5,253 bases of DNA from Sulfurospirillum sp. UBA1314 (GTDB taxonomy: Bacteria; Campylobacterota; Campylobacteria; Campylobacterales; Sulfurospirillaceae). A program made the translations under genes and the position numbers. This document shows, piece after piece, positions 1 through 5,253 of the stretch. The notes beneath the pieces were generated by a model. It worked only from the letters and a program-made list of their open reading frames with translations. It did no database searches and had not been told where the DNA came from. Positions within the stretch are counted from its first letter, which is position 1; each line of letters starts with the position of its first letter. The stretch lies in assembly GCA_002307095.1 (NCBI GenBank), contig DBTO01000245.1, positions 1 to 5,253 on the forward strand, read 5' to 3'.

Positions 1-163
1 CATTAGCGCCATCTCCTGCATCGATAATGTCATTTCCACTGCCACCATCAATGACATCATTTCCACCTTTTGAACTGATGGTATCATTTCCTTCTCCGCC
101 ATCAATGATGTCGTTTCCACTGCCTGTTGTAACCATGTCATTACCACCAAGCGCATTGATAAC
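1..163 (-). repeat. Second RTX nonapeptide block (residues 1093-1146, continues off the edge)
   Basis: About five consecutive nonapeptides (LGGNDMVTT, GSGNDIIDG, GEGNDTISS, KGGNDVIDG, GSGNDIIDA) reach the left edge of the window. The calcium-binding roll and the type I secretion signal must therefore continue beyond position 1. Confidence 0.92.
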
Positions 164-3100
164 AGTGGATTCATCGCCGAAATAAAGAACATCATCGGCA
201 CTGGTTCCCACTAAAAGAGTGTCTAGTCCTATGCTTGTTCCATCTTGAAGAAGGATAGATTCGATTTTATTTCCAGTGACATATCCTTTTACAGTGATTG
301 TATCACTTAGCTCTTCAAAGCTTTTACCCTCAACTTTAAGTGCAATAACAAGGTCTTGACCGATGATTTTTGCGATAATATCATTCGCACTCACACCTTC
401 TGTAAATTGTAAAGTATCTACGCCACTGATATCTTCGATAGTATCTTTTCCATCACCTTTGTTGAAAATGTACGTATCATTACCTTTGCCTCCTTTTAGC
501 GTGTCATTGCCTAAACCACCAATGAGCGTATCGTTTCCATCTTGTGTACTGATTGTATCATCCCCACCAAGCGCATTGATAGTGTCGTTTGCACTTCCCG
601 TTTCGATAAAGTCATTACCCTCTGTGGTAAATAAGGAGAGAATGGATGATGAATCTAAGGCTATTTGACTACCATCGGCTAAAACGATGGTTTCGATGCG
701 ATTGTTTTGTTTATTAAAGTCTAGAATGGTTATCTGATCACCTGTAGCCACACCGTCTTGAAAAAGAGCGACGATAAGGTCATTGCCTTTGGAGGTAAAA
801 ACAATATCATTGGTGCTAATGCCTGAACCAAACACGATCTTATCGGCTCCATTGGTATCGAAGATCATATCGGCACCGTCTCCACGGCTGAACTTATAGG
901 TATCGTTAGAATTGAGCGTCGTGATCTTATCGTTTCCTTTTTGCCCAATGATCGTACTTGCGTGTCCATTGCTTTCTACTTTGATGGTTTCACTGGTAGC
1001 ATCACCCACAACCGTGATATTTTCAGATGTAGTGATATTGCTTTTATCAAACAGATAATAGGTTGAATTTTCAGAGCCATTCAGGATGCCGCTGATCATT
1101 GTTTGCAGTGATTGATCCGTGATAGCACTGAGTGAGCCATCAAGATCATCATGTATAAAAATATCTTCAAGGTTATTGATCGTTTTAGCAAGATAGATTT
1201 TATAGTTGGTTGAGACGGAAGCATCGTTCATGTAGTTTACAAAGCTGGTATTGAAAGCACTTTGGTCGGCTATGACGAATTCATCTGTAGCAAGGTCATA
1301 GCTCAATCCACTCAGTTTATCTTGGTAAAATGCTTGCAAAGCAAAGATACCCTCATAACGACTAACAAGTTCATTGAACTTCTCATCGATGTAAGCTTCA
1401 TCGGCATAACTTGTTGTATGATAGCCACCATTTGTGTTTTCAGCAAGATGGGCTTCGGTTCTCCATGAATCCACTGTGTTCCCACTAAAGTGTTCGAGTA
1501 TCCACACACGAATGGAAGGGACATCTAAAACGTTGGATGAAAATTCATCTTTGGTGATGCCTTTTCCTTCTGCCATTGTATAAAATCCTGCCCATGTAGC
1601 CAAAAACTCATCAAAGTGATTGGCAACAAGATCAATGTTATTGGCATACTTTGTAGCAAGTTCTTTGAGGCTTGCATCACTGTTGTAAGATAACAAGGAA
1701 TTAGCCACATAGCCATAGCCTCGTAGTTGGGGTAAGAAGATGGTATCGACATCGATAGAGCCTGCATTGCCTGCACTAATGGTCGAATCAACCTTTGGCA
1801 TATACTGGAGTTCTAAATCTGCGGCAAGTTCTTTATTTCCTGAAGTATCGGTATAGTGTGAAGCTTCAGTCAGAATAGTACCCTCTAGGTCAATCGTTGT
1901 TTGCACGGAGTTTAGATCAATGGTTGCAATATCTTTTAAACTTTTTAGCTCTCCAACATCTACCACACCATCTTGGTCATAGTCATGCCAGAGTTGGAGG
2001 CGGTTAAAGAGGATGTCACGTCTGTCTATTTTATTATCATGGTTAGAGTCTATGGTATCTCTTAGTTCATCGAAACCGCTGGTGGTTGCATTGCCAAATA
2101 CTTCAGAAATGCCTCCTATTTGTCCATCTTCATTTTCATCATAAACGAGAATGGCATCATTTCCTTTTACCCAAGATGTACGTGTTTTTACACCATTACC
2201 TGTCAGGTCAAAATAGACTTCTGAGTCTTCAAGTGCTACGGTGGAGATAAAGCCGTCTTTGTCTGCGTCAATGACAAGTGGGTCACTCATTTGTGGGGTG
2301 AAGGGGTTGTAGTCGGTGGGGTGCCCACTGTTTTCATTACTATTTCCCATATACTCCTTGTAAATATTTTGAAATAAATCACTTCCTATCATGCCTCCTA
2401 CAATAGAAGCACCTAGAAGGAGGACTGCTATTGGGATAGCACCTATCGTTGCAGTAGTGAGTCCAAGTGCACCGAGAAGGACACTACCTAAAATACCACC
2501 TGCTACTGCCCCTACTGTTGAACCTGCTTCATCAATTCCCCAGCTAATTAAAATCTCTTTAGCACCCTCTTTATCGCCTCCTTCATAGGCTTCTGCGGCG
2601 GATGAAAGTGCTAGCATAAGACCAATAGCTTCACCAACTATACCCAATTTATTAAAAGCTTTTGAGGAGGCAAGTTTATCGTCCCAGTGTAATTCATTGA
2701 TGGATTGTTGTATTTTGGTGGACGTTTCAGGATGGGTTGATATATGGGAATTCATATCTACTTCCGTTAAAGATACGGCATGGATAGCATCCTCCCCATT
2801 GCTGACAGCTGTTCGGATGATAGTATCTACTTTGAGGGCATTGAGTTTATCGTTGGCACTTACATGTGCATCAAATTGGTTAAAAAAATTACTTTTTTCA
2901 ACACCATTGATAGTCTTAACTTCTGGATTATTTCTTAGAGCTTCTATTTCAGTGGAGAACAACACTCTATCAGTTTTAGCACCTTCACCTGCATAGATGA
3001 CTACGTCACCTGTGATTTTGGAGGCAAAGTTTTTTGAAATGGTGTCCCATGCTCCCTCTGTTCTAGGGTTACCGTCGATGCCGCCGATGAATTGCCCTGC

Positions 3101-3439
3101 GGGCGTATTGCGGAAATTTGGATCAGCAGGATTGATATCTGAACCATAAATTTCCTTTAATGCTTCTAGCAATTTAGCATTTGGTTCTTTGGTTATAGGA
3201 TCTTTTAAAAACTGATACGCCGCCGTATTATTAAGCATCCGATTATTGGCATCTTTTGCCAAATTATCAATAACCTTATTATCCATACCGCCGTAAAGGA
3301 TGGTTTTAGAGCCACTTGCGGAGACATCAAGTTTTTCGAGTACCTCTGATACCAAACGGCTTTTTAGCTCATCGCCACTCAAACCTAGGCTAAGGAGTTC
3401 ATTGATTTTATTTTCTGCTGCTGTTATACTGAGTCCCAT
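1..3439 (-). CDS. Large RTX protein with N-terminal ADP-ribosyl cyclase-like domain and FrpC-like self-processing module (C-terminus outside window)
   Basis: One uninterrupted frame of 1146 codons runs from ATG 3437-3439 off the left edge. AGGAGG lies 5 nt before the ATG. Seen: residues ~44-185 carry an ADP-ribosyl cyclase-like pattern (ILYGG 47-51, MLNNT 68-72, W131-x3-S135-xx-FA, GDVVIY 144-149, FSTE 161-164). A glycine-rich hydrophobic stretch spans ~306-353. Asp386-Pro387 is followed by calcium-type loops at D391-x-D-x-DG, D434-x-N-x-DG, D464-x-N-x-D and D486-x-D-x-DG. The LRGYGYV segment and an unrecognised helical region fill ~560-825. RTX nonapeptides (GGxGNDxI) follow, alternating with haemolysin-calcium-binding-related segments ending LADGSQIAL and LQDGTSIGL. 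Known of the family: RTX proteins leave by type I secretion through a C-terminal signal (not visible here) and fold on extracellular calcium. Inferred: a secreted NAD-targeting toxin released by autocleavage. There is no N-terminal signal peptide, as expected. RTX identity is near certain; the enzymatic role is a hypothesis. Confidence 0.95.
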   Translation of the reverse strand, partial: MGLSITAAENKINELLSLGLSGDELKSRLVSEVLEKLDVSASGSKTILYGGMDNKVIDNLAKDANNRMLNNTAAYQFLKDPITKEPNAKLLEALKEIYGSDINPADPNFRNTPAGQFIGGIDGNPRTEGAWDTISKNFASKITGDVVIYAGEGAKTDRVLFSTEIEALRNNPEVKTINGVEKSNFFNQFDAHVSANDKLNALKVDTIIRTAVSNGEDAIHAVSLTEVDMNSHISTHPETSTKIQQSINELHWDDKLASSKAFNKLGIVGEAIGLMLALSSAAEAYEGGDKEGAKEILISWGIDEAGSTVGAVAGGILGSVLLGALGLTTATIGAIPIAVLLLGASIVGGMIGSDLFQNIYKEYMGNSNENSGHPTDYNPFTPQMSDPLVIDADKDGFISTVALEDSEVYFDLTGNGVKTRTSWVKGNDAILVYDENEDGQIGGISEVFGNATTSGFDELRDTIDSNHDNKIDRRDILFNRLQLWHDYDQDGVVDVGELKSLKDIATIDLNSVQTTIDLEGTILTEASHYTDTSGNKELAADLELQYMPKVDSTISAGNAGSIDVDTIFLPQLRGYGYVANSLLSYNSDASLKELATKYANNIDLVANHFDEFLATWAGFYTMAEGKGITKDEFSSNVLDVPSIRVWILEHFSGNTVDSWRTEAHLAENTNGGYHTTSYADEAYIDEKFNELVSRYEGIFALQAFYQDKLSGLSYDLATDEFVIADQSAFNTSFVNYMNDASVSTNYKIYLAKTINNLEDIFIHDDLDGSLSAITDQSLQTMISGILNGSENSTYYLFDKSNITTSENITVVGDATSETIKVESNGHASTIIGQKGNDKITTLNSNDTYKFSRGDGADMIFDTNGADKIVFGSGISTNDIVFTSKGNDLIVALFQDGVATGDQITILDFNKQNNRIETIVLADGSQIALDSSSILSLFTTEGNDFIETGSANDTINALGGDDTISTQDGNDTLIGGLGNDTLKGGKGNDTYIFNKGDGKDTIEDISGVDTLQFTEGVSANDIIAKIIGQDLVIALKVEGKSFEELSDTITVKGYVTGNKIESILLQDGTSIGLDTLLVGTSADDVLYFGDESTVINALGGNDMVTTGSGNDIIDGGEGNDTISSKGGNDVIDGGSGNDIIDAGDGAN
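431..589 (-). repeat. First RTX nonapeptide block (residues ~951-1003)
   Basis: Tandem glycine/aspartate repeats of the form GGxGNDTL run through this stretch (LGGDDTI, DGNDTLIGG, LGNDTLKGG, KGNDTYIF). They end in a KGDGKDTIED capping segment typical of RTX beta-rolls. Each turn binds calcium in the folded secreted protein. At DNA level the repeats are degenerate, so they are unlikely to recombine readily. Confidence 0.9.
2279..2284 (-). other. Predicted Asp386-Pro387 autocleavage site of the self-processing module
   Basis: GAC-CCA encodes Asp386-Pro387, directly before LVIDADKDG. In Neisseria meningitidis FrpC, calcium binding triggers hydrolysis of an Asp-Pro bond (D414-P415) followed by PLALDLDGDG-type sequence and a module of about 177 residues. 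Here the module would run from 387 to about 563 and keeps the acidic loops, the W484-HDYDQDG motif and the following GEL. The equivalence is inferred from motif order. Cleavage would separate an N-terminal piece of about 43 kDa from the RTX part. Confidence 0.7.
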
Positions 3440-3444
3440 GATTT

Positions 3445-3450
3445 CCTCCT
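3445..3450 (-). promoter_or_regulatory. Shine-Dalgarno of the RTX gene, overlapping the upstream stop codon
   Basis: AGGAGG on the minus strand sits 5 nt before the RTX ATG and shares its first base with the TAA of the 182-aa gene (TAAGGAGG). This fixes the RTX start and indicates coupled translation of the two genes. Confidence 0.9.
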
Positions 3451-3998
3451 TACACTTTCAATTTGGTTATAATATTTGTAACACGAGTGCGTGGACTTAA
3501 CCCATATGGACCTTCCATGCCATCCATACCGTAAACTTCCAAAGCCTCCTTTAGTGCTTCGATGACACTTTGGTCAGAAAAATGTTTGGCAGATTCAGTT
3601 TTTAGCGCCTCCTCTACGACTTTCATCTGTTCTTTGTTAGAAGAACACTCACCTTCAGGGGTAGGACGCAAGGATACTAGCTTCCATGTTCTCGCATACA
3701 CACCTTCACTAACTTTGCCTGATTCATCCGTAACAGTGGTTAAGATGATTTCATAATATTTTCCATGAATATATAGGGTATAAATTTTATATCCTAAGGG
3801 CATATGATCATTGTCATTGATAGATACTCCTGGTTCTAACCAAATCTCTCTCTCTCTGTCGATTGTCCAAATGGGTTTTCTTCCTATATAAAAGTCTTTT
3901 GTTTCACTTTGCAATGCCAAGCTATACTTACATCGCAACTCAAATAAGCCGTATTTCTCAATATCTTCTTTAGATTCATACTCATTTACAAATGTCAT
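3450..3998 (-). CDS. Small cytosolic protein upstream of the RTX gene, candidate immunity protein (182 aa)
   Basis: The ATG is preceded by AAGGA with a 7-nt spacer, and the TAA overlaps the Shine-Dalgarno of the RTX gene, so the two genes form a translationally coupled operon with a 10-nt gap. There is no signal peptide or membrane segment. Residues 1-115 look beta-rich: the start is MTFVNEY, W44-TIDRER-50 is a striking motif, and YKIYTLYIHGKYYEIIL looks like adjacent strands. Residues ~120-158 look helical (KEQMKVVEEAL, SVIEALKEALEVYG), followed by a glycine-rich YGMDGMEGPYG turn and a last strand. From memory, small uncharacterised bacterial proteins with an M-[TS]-F-[IV]-N-E-Y start and a W-T-I-D-x-E-R motif occur near toxin genes; I cannot verify this here. 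Inference: immunity protein for the RTX effector. Alternatives are a secretion chaperone or a cytosolic equivalent of FrpD, the FrpC partner; it lacks the FrpD lipobox. The gene is real; the function is open. Confidence 0.9.
   Translation of the reverse strand: MTFVNEYESKEDIEKYGLFELRCKYSLALQSETKDFYIGRKPIWTIDREREIWLEPGVSINDNDHMPLGYKIYTLYIHGKYYEIILTTVTDESGKVSEGVYARTWKLVSLRPTPEGECSSNKEQMKVVEEALKTESAKHFSDQSVIEALKEALEVYGMDGMEGPYGLSPRTRVTNIITKLKV
3845..3857. repeat. Dinucleotide tract (TC)6.5 / (AG)6.5 inside the 182-aa gene
   Basis: Thirteen bases of uninterrupted TC repeat encode the R-E-R-E part of the WTIDRERE motif. Gain or loss of one unit would shift the frame about a quarter of the way into the gene. 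Tracts this short slip only modestly, so phase variation is possible but not shown. Confidence 0.6.
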
Positions 3999-4005
3999 TG
4001 TTTTT

Positions 4006-4010
4006 TCCTT
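4006..4010 (-). promoter_or_regulatory. Shine-Dalgarno of the 182-aa gene
   Basis: AAGGA on the minus strand lies 7 nt before the ATG at 3998, inside an A-rich leader without other purine clusters. This supports the chosen start. Confidence 0.7.
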
Positions 4011-4037
4011 TTTTTAATTTTGATTGTTTTTGTTTTG

Positions 4038-4057
4038 AAAGCTTACATGTAAGCTTT
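4038..4057. promoter_or_regulatory. Perfect 20-bp palindrome, putative operator of the RTX operon
   Basis: AAAGCTTACATGTAAGCTTT is identical to its reverse complement. It lies 39 bp upstream of the first start codon of the operon, where a dimeric repressor could block transcription. Its core TTACATGTAA recurs at 4134 and 4445. I recognise no regulator for this site. As RNA it could also fold into a hairpin in the leader. Confidence 0.6.
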
Positions 4058-4133
4058 AACGTTTATCTTTTTTCTTATCGTTGCTTGGCTTATGCCACCA
4101 TTTGATCTGCCCCACTTTTTGTCTCCGTGTGTG

Positions 4134-4143
4134 TTACATGTAA
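4134..4143. promoter_or_regulatory. Second copy of the TTACATGTAA palindrome
   Basis: An exact copy of the 10-bp core found in the 20-bp palindrome, 91 bp further upstream of the operon. It would suit cooperative or looping operator binding, but the function is inferred. Confidence 0.5.
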
Positions 4144-4211
4144 AGAAATTTTCGAGCGACAATAATCACTCTACTAAATACACGTCACAGGTCATGTCAC
4201 GAAAAATGAAA

Positions 4212-4376
4212 TTATGAAGGAGGATCTTGGCAAGCATTGAAAGTAAAATGCTTTTTTTGCATATTTGTATTTTTGATTTTAGATTGAATGCTATATGCAG
4301 CATAAGGGGACTGACTATTTAAGTGTAGTCGTGAAGTAATATAAGGCGAAATACCATAAATAAGATTCTGAAACAT
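4212..4376 (-). CDS. Possible small protein, 54 aa, unrecognised
   Basis: An ATG preceded by AAGGA with a 6-nt spacer opens a 54-codon frame ending in TAA. The product starts MFQNLIYGISPY and ends NACQDPPS. It is basic in the middle (KIKNTNMQKKH) and has no clear membrane segment or known motif. Its start is one base after the stop of an even smaller frame (4378-4461, 27 codons, no obvious ribosome site). Position and ribosome site favour expression upstream of the toxin operon. The composition is not strongly protein-like, so a chance frame or gene remnant is equally possible. Confidence 0.25.
   Translation of the reverse strand: MFQNLIYGISPYITSRLHLNSQSPYAAYSIQSKIKNTNMQKKHFTFNACQDPPS
4232..4258 (+). 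terminator. Weak hairpin plus T-tract, possible plus-strand terminator
   Basis: AAGCATT pairs with AATGCTT around an 8-nt loop, and a run of T follows on the plus strand. The stem is short and AT-rich. No confident plus-strand gene precedes it, so it may be incidental or may end a transcript from the promoter-less middle region. Confidence 0.25.
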
Positions 4377-4427
4377 CTTAATTCCTTACCATGTTACCTT
4401 TGATTTTGAAGGCGGTTGTCAACGTGT

Positions 4428-4442
4428 ATGTCCCACGGACAT
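4428..4442. repeat. Inverted repeat ATGTCC-CAC-GGACAT
   Basis: A six-base perfect inverted repeat with a 3-nt centre, next to the third TTACATGTAA copy. It could be half of a regulatory element or a small RNA hairpin. No T-tract follows, so it is not a typical terminator. Confidence 0.4.
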
Positions 4443-4443
4443 C

Positions 4444-4455
4444 TTTACATGTAAA
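4444..4455. promoter_or_regulatory. Third copy of the palindrome (TTTACATGTAAA)
   Basis: The core is extended here to a 12-bp perfect palindrome. It lies one base from the inverted repeat ATGTCC-CAC-GGACAT (4428-4442), giving a compact double-dyad element. Confidence 0.5.
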
Positions 4456-4628
4456 AGTCATTAGTCATGAAAAAAGTATGTGTATAAAACACTCTGTAAA
4501 ACAGATATAGCTTTAATAGATTTGTCTAAAGAGGGATAGTGCGAAAGAAGTATAGTTTTGAGAAGTAAAGATGTTTAGGTTAAGTGCGTTTGCCCAATGC
4601 GTCTTTTACCATTCAAAGATTTATACAG

Positions 4629-4652
4629 CTCAAGTAGCCCCCTACGGTTGAG
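4629..4652. repeat. Interrupted inverted repeat CTCAA-GTAG / CTAC-GG-TTGAG
   Basis: Nine base pairs can form around a CCCC loop with a GG bulge. It stands out as a GC-rich island in an AT-rich spacer and could be the structured part of an RNA or a binding site. I recognise no RNA family. Confidence 0.25.
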
Positions 4653-4690
4653 TTACACAAATACATCTGATTGTCTTATAAGATCACATT

Positions 4691-4719
4691 TTAGTCATTC
4701 TATCCTTAAACTTTATAAT
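4691..4719 (+). promoter_or_regulatory. Possible plus-strand sigma70-type promoter
   Basis: TATAAT at 4714-4719 matches the -10 consensus. TTAGTC lies 17 bp upstream, a weak -35. No plausible gene follows on the plus strand, only a 7-codon frame at about 4773. In DNA this AT-rich, such a match can arise by chance. Confidence 0.2.
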
Positions 4720-4839
4720 GAAAAGTATTATTTTTTATAAGAAATTTGATTTTGAAGATAAAGGTGTAAAAAATGGCGCCTAACCTACTTTTTTAAAATG
4801 TACTATATTTTTAATTGGTGAATTTTATTAGTTTATCAG

Positions 4840-4983
4840 TTATGGCATAATTGCCGAATGTCCATGGTTAAAAGAAAGCTGGTTGCGGTACTGTTGTTGT
4901 GATGAACCATACCACTGTTTAAAACTTCGTGTGAAGATGCTAAGATCATTGTAACCCAAATAAAGAGCGACTGTTCCAATTTT
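4840..4983 (-). pseudogene. C-terminal remnant of an AraC-family transcriptional regulator
   Basis: Forty-seven codons starting KIGTVALYLGYND, followed by IFTRSFKQWYGSS and QQYRN, match the second helix-turn-helix of AraC/XylS regulators (IA-LGF-D-S-F-R-FK---G-SP--YR). The expected first helix-turn-helix is missing upstream. In the same frame the preceding codons read as hydrophobic nonsense and then run into the rubrerythrin gene out of frame, and the other two frames do not continue the match. The family's usual length is about 250-300 residues, so this is a truncated, non-functional relic. The usual Pro after G-[VS]-S is Gln here, consistent with decay. Confidence 0.7.
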
Positions 4984-5059
4984 GAAGACTATGAATTTGA
5001 AAAAGGGGTAACATTGATGGAACAAGCAGAGATGGAGTGCTGTTAAAGCGATAAGAAAG

Positions 5060-5089
5060 ACAGAAACACCTTTGTGTGGGTGTTTCTGT
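5060..5089 (-). terminator. Inverted repeat behind the rubrerythrin gene, probable terminator
   Basis: An 11-bp perfect stem (ACAGAAACACC with GGTGTTTCTGT) with an 8-nt loop begins 9 bp after the rubrerythrin stop. On the minus strand CTTTCTTA follows, a modest T-rich tail. Position and stem strength favour transcription termination. Confidence 0.6.
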
Positions 5090-5098
5090 AGATTGACC

Positions 5099-5253
5099 TT
5101 AGATGCCCAAATCTTGGCGTTTAAAATACTCTTGTCCGACTTTACACAAAGGACATGCTTTAGGTGGTTTTTTACCTCTGTGGATGTGTCCACACACTTC
5201 GCACACCCAAATCTCTTCTTCGACATCAGAGAAGAAGCCATCTTCTCTCATCG
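5099..5253 (-). CDS. Rubrerythrin-type protein, C-terminal rubredoxin-like domain (5' end outside window)
   Basis: The last 50 codons of a minus-strand gene are present and end in TAA. IWVCEVCGHIHRGKKPPKAC is followed by PLCKVGQEYFKRQDLGI. Four cysteines in two CxxC pairs (fragment residues 17/20 and 33/36), with the GH-h-G-K-PP spacing between them, form the rubredoxin-like Fe(Cys)4 site of rubrerythrins. Known of the family: this domain passes electrons from NAD(P)H-dependent reductases to a ferritin-like di-iron centre that reduces hydrogen peroxide in the cytosol of anaerobes and microaerophiles. The di-iron part lies beyond the window. The ATG at 5251 is probably internal, since REDGFFSD fits the usual linker between the two domains. 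A different rubredoxin-tailed protein is a minor alternative. Confidence 0.88.
   Translation of the reverse strand, partial: MREDGFFSDVEEEIWVCEVCGHIHRGKKPPKACPLCKVGQEYFKRQDLGI

Larger units (their letters stand above)
3999..4839. other. Long non-coding spacer upstream of the toxin operon
   Basis: About 840 bp hold no confident gene on either strand. The contents are the three TTACATGTAA palindromes, small hairpins and two very small minus-strand frames, listed separately where supported. The stretch from about 4680 to 4830 is very AT-rich. I could not pick a convincing minus-strand promoter for the operon; it should lie between the 20-bp palindrome and about 4200. Confidence 0.6.

Noticed and set aside
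1..600. Periodic GGAAATGAT-like DNA that could suggest tandem repeats or CRISPR
   Set aside because: The periodicity is that of RTX nonapeptide codons (about 27 bp) in an open frame. There are no unique spacers of constant length.
363..668. Plus-strand open frame antisense to the RTX repeats
   Set aside because: It is Ser/Pro/Val-rich, as expected from reading RTX glycine-aspartate repeats backwards. The minus-strand frame explains the sequence.
1312..1791. Two minus-strand frames in another phase inside the RTX gene
   Set aside because: They overlap a fully coding frame with clear family features and have no independent evidence.
2391..2996. Plus-strand open frames antisense to the hydrophobic and helical part of the RTX gene
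   Set aside because: They are shadows of the intact minus-strand gene, with no ribosome site or recognisable domain.
3450..3998. Assignment of the 182-aa gene as FrpD
   Set aside because: FrpD is a lipoprotein. This protein has no signal peptide or lipobox cysteine, and I see no convincing sequence match, although the operon position is similar.
4102..4124. TGATCTGCCCCACTTTTTGTC-like stretch resembling an IS3-type terminal repeat
   Set aside because: I found no matching inverted partner, no transposase frame and no target duplication in the window. The resemblance is from memory and weak.
4840..5241. A 133-codon minus-strand open frame read as one gene
   Set aside because: Its first third overlaps the rubrerythrin C-terminus in the wrong frame and only its last 47 codons match AraC. 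It is a chance join, not a single protein.

Overview
The window looks like part of a genome of the Campylobacterota (epsilonproteobacterial) type, Sulfurospirillum/Campylobacter-like. The basis is AT-rich DNA, AAGGA-type ribosome sites, A-rich leaders, and the style of the rubrerythrin tail and the RTX protein. This placement is inference. All recognisable genes lie on the minus strand, so transcription runs from high to low coordinates.

Right edge (about 4840-5253): the last 50 codons of a rubrerythrin-type protein (rubredoxin-like FeS4 domain) end at 5099. A strong inverted repeat that may be its terminator follows. Beyond that is a 47-residue relic of the C-terminus of an AraC-type regulator.

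Middle (about 3999-4839): no confident gene. It holds three copies of the palindrome TTACATGTAA, one of them inside a perfect 20-bp palindrome just upstream of the main operon. It also holds two tandem very small ORFs, a few hairpins and a possible plus-strand promoter.

Left two thirds (1-3998): a tight two-gene operon. The first gene encodes a 182-residue cytosolic protein with no signal peptide. Its stop codon overlaps the Shine-Dalgarno sequence of the second gene, a very large RTX protein that runs off the left edge (1146 residues visible). My reading of the RTX protein, in order, is: an N-terminal domain resembling ADP-ribosyl cyclases/NAD glycohydrolases (CD38 fold family); a glycine-rich hydrophobic segment; a FrpC-like self-processing module that begins at an Asp-Pro bond and carries calcium-binding loops; a long linker domain; then RTX nonapeptide blocks. 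Together these suggest a calcium-activated, type I-secreted toxin that destroys or cyclises NAD and may shed its N-terminal effector part by autocleavage, with the 182-residue protein as candidate immunity protein. No type I secretion genes and no RTX acyltransferase lie in the window.
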